DNA of 64,000 bases from Symsagittifera roscoffensis (lineage: Eukaryota; Xenacoelomorpha; Acoela; Convolutidae): NCBI RefSeq assembly GCF_963678635.1, contig NC_087065.1, positions 55,084,397-55,148,396 of the forward strand. The letters are read 5' to 3'. Below are positions 61,501 through 64,000 of this stretch, in pieces. The notes beneath the pieces are model-generated. The model was not told where the DNA came from. It did not search any database and saw only the letters and a list, made by a program, of their open reading frames with translations. Positions within the stretch are counted from its first letter, which is position 1. Each line of letters opens with the position of its first letter. Made by a program: the position numbers and the translations under genes.

Positions 61501-62502
61501 TCTTCTCAAAGATTGCAAAGACGAAACGAGCGATAAAGTGGCAATGTGTAAAAATTTTGTTGCGAATCTAAAGAACTACATGACGAGAATCGACAATTCA
61601 AGGCTTCCAGTCTCTCAATTTTGCCGTGATTCTTTGAAGCCTTTGCTTGAAATTGAACCGACAAAACTGACTCTGATTTCCAAATTTTTGCACCCTCTGT
61701 TGATAGAGACCGTGAACATGGCTGTTAGAACTATTGTCTTGAGTAATGCAGAGTTTAAATCGGGTGTTTTTATGTCGACGGCGGTGATAAACTACCCGCA
61801 AAGTTCAGACAGAGTGGAGACTTTTATGGCCGGATTGTTGTTAGCATTAAGATTGGGTAAGTGATACGATTAGTTTTTTCCTATCTGCTTCCAGATTACT
61901 AAGCCTTAGGCCACTAAAGTTTTTCCCGCAATGTTTGAAAGGTATTTTTGGTAGACTTATGATTTTTAAGGCCAAATTAATTGAGGTAAAAAAAATCATG
62001 TTACAACATGAGGTCAGAATAACAACCTAGAATTGGAACTGTTTTTTATTGATTTCAGAGATAAATTTTTTGAGTTGAGTTCATTTAAAATGAATTGAAT
62101 TGACTTGAATTGAATAGATCCTTGGATGTAAGACTGGTGAGTTTGAAATATTTTTTGTTTTTAGACGTGACTCTGCTTCAAATTGACGACGTGAACAGAG
62201 TCAGAATAGTGTTGACGTACCCTGGAGGCACTGACCAAGTGGTGTCGCCCAGCGCCGATAAATTCCGAAAACTAGAAAACGAAGACTCCTCAAAGGAAAA
62301 TGAACCAAATGGAATTAAACTTAACACAACTTGTTTCATTTCGCACTCGTCCTGGACAGAACCTGCCGATGTGCTGATCGGAGTGTACTTAGCGGTTCCT
62401 AACTTGTTTGACCATACTTTGAGTTTGAATTGTCCCGAGAAGTTGGTCGCGATTAGTGAAAGTGTAAAAATAACTATTCACCCAAAACCAACTGCAATTT
62501 GA
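49374..62502 (+). CDS. INTS4: Integrator complex subunit 4
   Basis: INTS4 is a scaffold of the Integrator cleavage module and binds INTS9 and INTS11 for 3' processing of snRNAs and attenuation of nascent transcripts in the nucleus. Four exons, 49374-49584, 53212-54603, 60855-61856 and 62165-62502, all GT-AG and all junctions in phase 1, give 980 residues (human 963). The N-terminus has a basic SKRLRIV like KKLRL of human. HEAT repeats follow, with the signature blocks YSSGRKWGDDAP-type, SGACGA-VHGLEDE, and D-LNDEIE-VR. Exon 3 opens with the conserved HPF-DT-EPN block. Exon 4 carries the C-terminal beta-rich domain, with a YPGG motif and a SWTE block. The reading frame is intact. Introns 1 and 2 (3627 and 6251 bases) are full of repeats. 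Confidence 0.95.
50560..51130 (+). repeat. Diverged array of about 150-bp units (locus 3)
   Basis: Three or four poorly preserved units in INTS4 intron 1 with GGGTTCAATC, GCGGCTGCGCCC and TTTTGAA blocks matching the arrays at 36.5 kb and 47.5 kb. Confidence 0.5.
51170..51540 (+). repeat. Composite SINE-like element
   Basis: Starts with TTACCCTTGCGATAGC and ACCGGGTACTAGAC. A tRNA-like part follows, with TAGCCTGGTGGTAACG as box A and GGTTCGAATCT as box B. It ends with a CGGCTTAGTTGCCA / CAATTTCCACTG tail. Related copies lie at 46690, 54630-54870 and 55690-55900. Confidence 0.55.
51790..52080 (+). repeat. tRNA-derived SINE-like copies
   Basis: Two tRNA-like modules in a row: one with TGGCATAGAGG and GGTTCGAATCC (51837-51895), one with TAGCTCGATGG and GAGTTTGACTCC (51980-52060). 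Acceptor arms do not pair, so these are not tRNA genes. Confidence 0.5.
52285..52335 (+). repeat. Dispersed SINE-tail-like motif copy
   Basis: GTATCGCAAGTGGTGCGAAGCTCATCCTTCGCCTCTGTG, matching the copies near 37450 and 60480. Confidence 0.45.
52510..52726 (-). mobile_element. Foldback-family arm in INTS4 intron 1
   Basis: Read on the minus strand it has GGGGAGGAACTTGTATT, a CTTTCCACACAAAAGCAGGTACC block and a GAGTGATATAG box in the order of the DHX35-intron element. It ends with the inverted CTGTGC core near 52540. Confidence 0.55.
53212..54603 (+). CDS. INTS4: INTS4 exon 2 (HEAT repeats)
   Basis: Acceptor GCGCGTTTAG at 53211 is the only nearby AG in the right phase; a second AG at 53182 would break the frame. 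Donor GTACGT at 54604. Holds most of the HEAT-repeat region. Confidence 0.93.
54630..54870 (+). repeat. SINE-like copy in INTS4 intron 2
   Basis: Shares GACTTTTTCCGTAAAACAACTTTTCTTACACATTTGTA with the 55740 copy and a degenerate box B, then a CGCCTTAGTTGCCA tail. Confidence 0.45.
55620..55910 (+). repeat. SINE-like copies in INTS4 intron 2
   Basis: A tail motif (GTCCGCTTCGCCTCTGTGTC) is followed by a new head (CTTGCGAGAG... CGGGAACTAGACTTTTTTT) and a degenerate tRNA-like part with CTTGGCGTGGAGATAAAG. Confidence 0.45.
56041..57587 (-). mobile_element. CR1/L2-type LINE fragment, duplicated copy 1 (RT region)
   Basis: Minus-strand translations give decayed reverse-transcriptase blocks: FFSDKI in the linker, PLD-LLIKVFKNMPEV, GVLQVSFLGRTIFTMYI where functional elements have GVPQGS-LGP, and NANDTLMFLS where they have YADDT. 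Frames are broken in many places. It is over 99 percent identical by eye to the next copy, with which it shares stop codons. Confidence 0.75.
57588..57613 (+). repeat. (TAA)n microsatellite at the LINE duplication junction
   Basis: About eight TAA units between the two LINE copies; on the LINE strand this is an (ATT)n tail. Confidence 0.85.
57614..59990 (-). mobile_element. CR1/L2-type LINE, copy 2 with endonuclease region
   Basis: The longer copy of a decayed non-LTR retrotransposon. On the minus strand the endonuclease shows FLNANSIRRK and IMESWLSSNSD (about 59780-59660), SGNVLDLIITNN near 59255 and FSDHKQL near 59180. The linker ends in FFSDKI near 58950, followed by the RT blocks seen in copy 1. 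Several frameshifts and stops break it. Its 3' end is followed by an (ATT)n tract (57588-57613), then copy 1. It lies inside INTS4 intron 2, antisense to the gene. Confidence 0.8.
60430..60510 (+). repeat. Short hairpin repeat and SINE-tail motif
   Basis: TTCGCGAGCTTACAATGCTAAGCTTGCATTGAATAGC forms an imperfect hairpin, followed by a TTTGAAGTTCCGCTTCGCTTATGT copy of the dispersed tail motif. Confidence 0.35.
60855..61856 (+). CDS. INTS4: INTS4 exon 3
   Basis: Acceptor TTTTTTCAG, donor GTAAGT at 61857. The split codon with exon 2 gives VIPYMKELL, aligning with the human VLPLVPELL block. Confidence 0.93.
62165..62502 (+). CDS. INTS4: INTS4 exon 4
   Basis: Acceptor TTTTTAG at 62164; the split codon makes Asp of LDVTL. 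Ends with KITIHPKPTAI and TGA, like the KVYIMPKPA end of human INTS4. Confidence 0.93.
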
Positions 62503-64000
62503 ATCAGATAATGTATTGAATATTTTTTAAAGTACTTTTGAAAATGAGTTATACCGGAGTTTATTCAAGTAGAGGAAATATTCTCAATCAATCTGTTTTC
62601 CTAGATGCTTAAAGAAATGAAGCGGGGTGGGTTGAGGGATGTAACGTGAACGTATGTGAGATGCGGACATGTTCTCAGAATTTTGAGCCTTTACATTTGA
62701 AAAAAAAATAATAACGGAAGTTATTTTCGGCCGATCAGCCAAAAACCATCTAGGGTGAATCGCCCTAAAACAGTGATTTTTTCTTCAGAAATATTTTTTA
62801 TGCCCGTTTTTTTTCGGTTCGTGTGCGGCGCAGAGTGCTAGGAAAATCAATTTGTTCAAGCTGATTTTAATGCCGACCAAATTGAAAGTTCAGCTTTGAG
62901 ATTTTTCCTAGATTCGTCCTATGGTTAACTGATTAAAAAAGACTAAAAAAACAGCATCGTTTTTTTGCTTTTTTGGACTGTTCATAGCAGGGCCAAGAAC
63001 TGAATTTTGAGACTGTATCCACCTTAAAGTGTCCTATGTTTTTTTTTGCGAAATCGTCAGATACAATTTCAAGTATGAAGTGATACATGTTGAGTCTAGT
63101 AACTATTCAAACGCGTGCCCAAGAATTTGAAATGATTTATGGATTGGATTAAATTGCCGCAGTTGTTTTGCGTTTTGCGAAAAGTTGGAAAAATTGCTAT
63201 ATCTATCCATTTTGCATCCATCTATTGATTTATCTATTTATTTATCTGTCTTTCTATCCATCTATCTATGTCTCTGTCTGTCTGCCTGCCTGTCTGTTTG
63301 TCTATCTATCCATATACCATATATATATATTATTTGACACATGTTTAAGCAGTCCCTTCGTTGACATGTTATGCTACCAATATCTGAAATCAACGGTTTA
63401 AAGTCTAACGATTTATGAAATACCAATTCTCGGGGTAATCTGCTGTTATCACAACATCAGCAGTTGGAGAGCGAATACCTCGTAACTTTCTTGCGCAAAA
63501 CATGAGGCATTTGCGGTTTTTGTTTTTGCAACGGTTTTTGTTTTTGCAAGTTTAATGAGATAATAATTCAAAAATTTAAAAATAATTGGTCTTATATTGG
63601 AGTTCTGTCAGCTTTCTTCCAAGGAGCTTCAAATCTGACCTCAAAATCTGTCTGCTCCAATCCTTTTTTTTCGAGATGTGACTGTTCGATGATTTTTTCA
63701 AATTTTAATTGAAAAAAAAACAGATTTAAAAAATAAGTTCTTAAAAATTGAAAATCTCACTTCTTGTGAGATGATGTCAGGCTACTTACAAGGGTTTCAG
63801 ATATGGCTTACAAAAGTTTTTGCTAGAACTATTTCAGTGTCTGAGATGAAGTTTTTTTATTAAATTCATCTAATGATTTATCTACTTATCTGTCTATCTA
63901 TTTATTTATCTGTCTTTCGATCTATCGATTTTCAAAATTGTTCATAAGATTCAAAAACAAAATCATTGAAACAAAAACAAGATTTTTTTAAAGGTTTTTC
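62503..64000. other. INTS4 3' flank with tetranucleotide repeats
   Basis: No gene visible. Interrupted TCTA/TCTG/TTTA tetranucleotide tracts occur at about 63195-63310 and 63868-63930. The rest is A+T-rich with several T runs. Confidence 0.5.

Noticed and set aside
60854-61864. A separate gene between the LINE and INTS4 exon 4
   Set aside because: Its sequence continues INTS4 with correct splice phases on both sides.
63195-63310. CRISPR-like or other regular array at the tetranucleotide repeats
   Set aside because: These are interrupted TCTA/TCTG microsatellites with no spacers.

Overview
The window is animal (invertebrate metazoan) nuclear DNA. It carries spliced genes with GT-AG introns, including a clear Integrator subunit 4 (INTS4), together with Ty3/Gypsy and CR1/L2-type retroelements, tRNA-derived SINE-like repeats and AT-rich introns. 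I cannot name the species. The host genes are unusually intron-poor: DHX35 has 2 exons, RPE has 1 and INTS4 has 4. The introns that remain are large and full of repeats.

Left half (1-33618): two related giant Ty3/Gypsy LTR retrotransposons, both read on the minus strand. Element A (16004-33357, about 17.35 kb) looks complete and young. It has nearly identical LTRs of about 921 bp, a primer binding site, a leader of about 3 kb with an array of CCGGAGGGG motifs, one uninterrupted 3201-residue Gag-Pol frame and a separate 575-residue second ORF. Element B (from beyond the left edge to 16003, probably resuming at 33358-33618) is an older relative. It has lost gag and part of RNase H, and its frames are broken. 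B keeps a far longer second ORF: about 8.8 kb, with one frameshift and four internal stops. The most parsimonious layout is that A inserted into the 5' LTR of B.

Two things stand out in these elements. (1) Gag-Pol of both elements continues about 450 residues past the integrase and ends in a domain that resembles OARD1/TARG1-type macrodomains, with altered ligand loops. (2) The second ORF of B contains a canonical SGNH/GDSL hydrolase domain with all catalytic blocks, followed by a degenerate SGNH-like segment. A's second ORF has only the N- and C-terminal parts of this protein, as if about 2,100 residues had been cut out of the middle.

Right half (33619-64000): host DNA. A minus-strand three-exon gene of unknown function (34457-38861) was assembled from splice sites with matching phases. 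It lies head to head with DHX35 (39574-44646, DEAH-box RNA helicase), which is followed on the same strand by RPE (44982-45665, ribulose-phosphate 3-epimerase) and INTS4 (49374-62502). Introns and spacers hold a foldback (inverted-arm) element family, tRNA-like SINE copies, diverged arrays of about 150-bp units, a G-rich minisatellite, and a decayed CR1/L2-type LINE whose reverse-transcriptase half is duplicated in tandem at near identity inside INTS4 intron 2.
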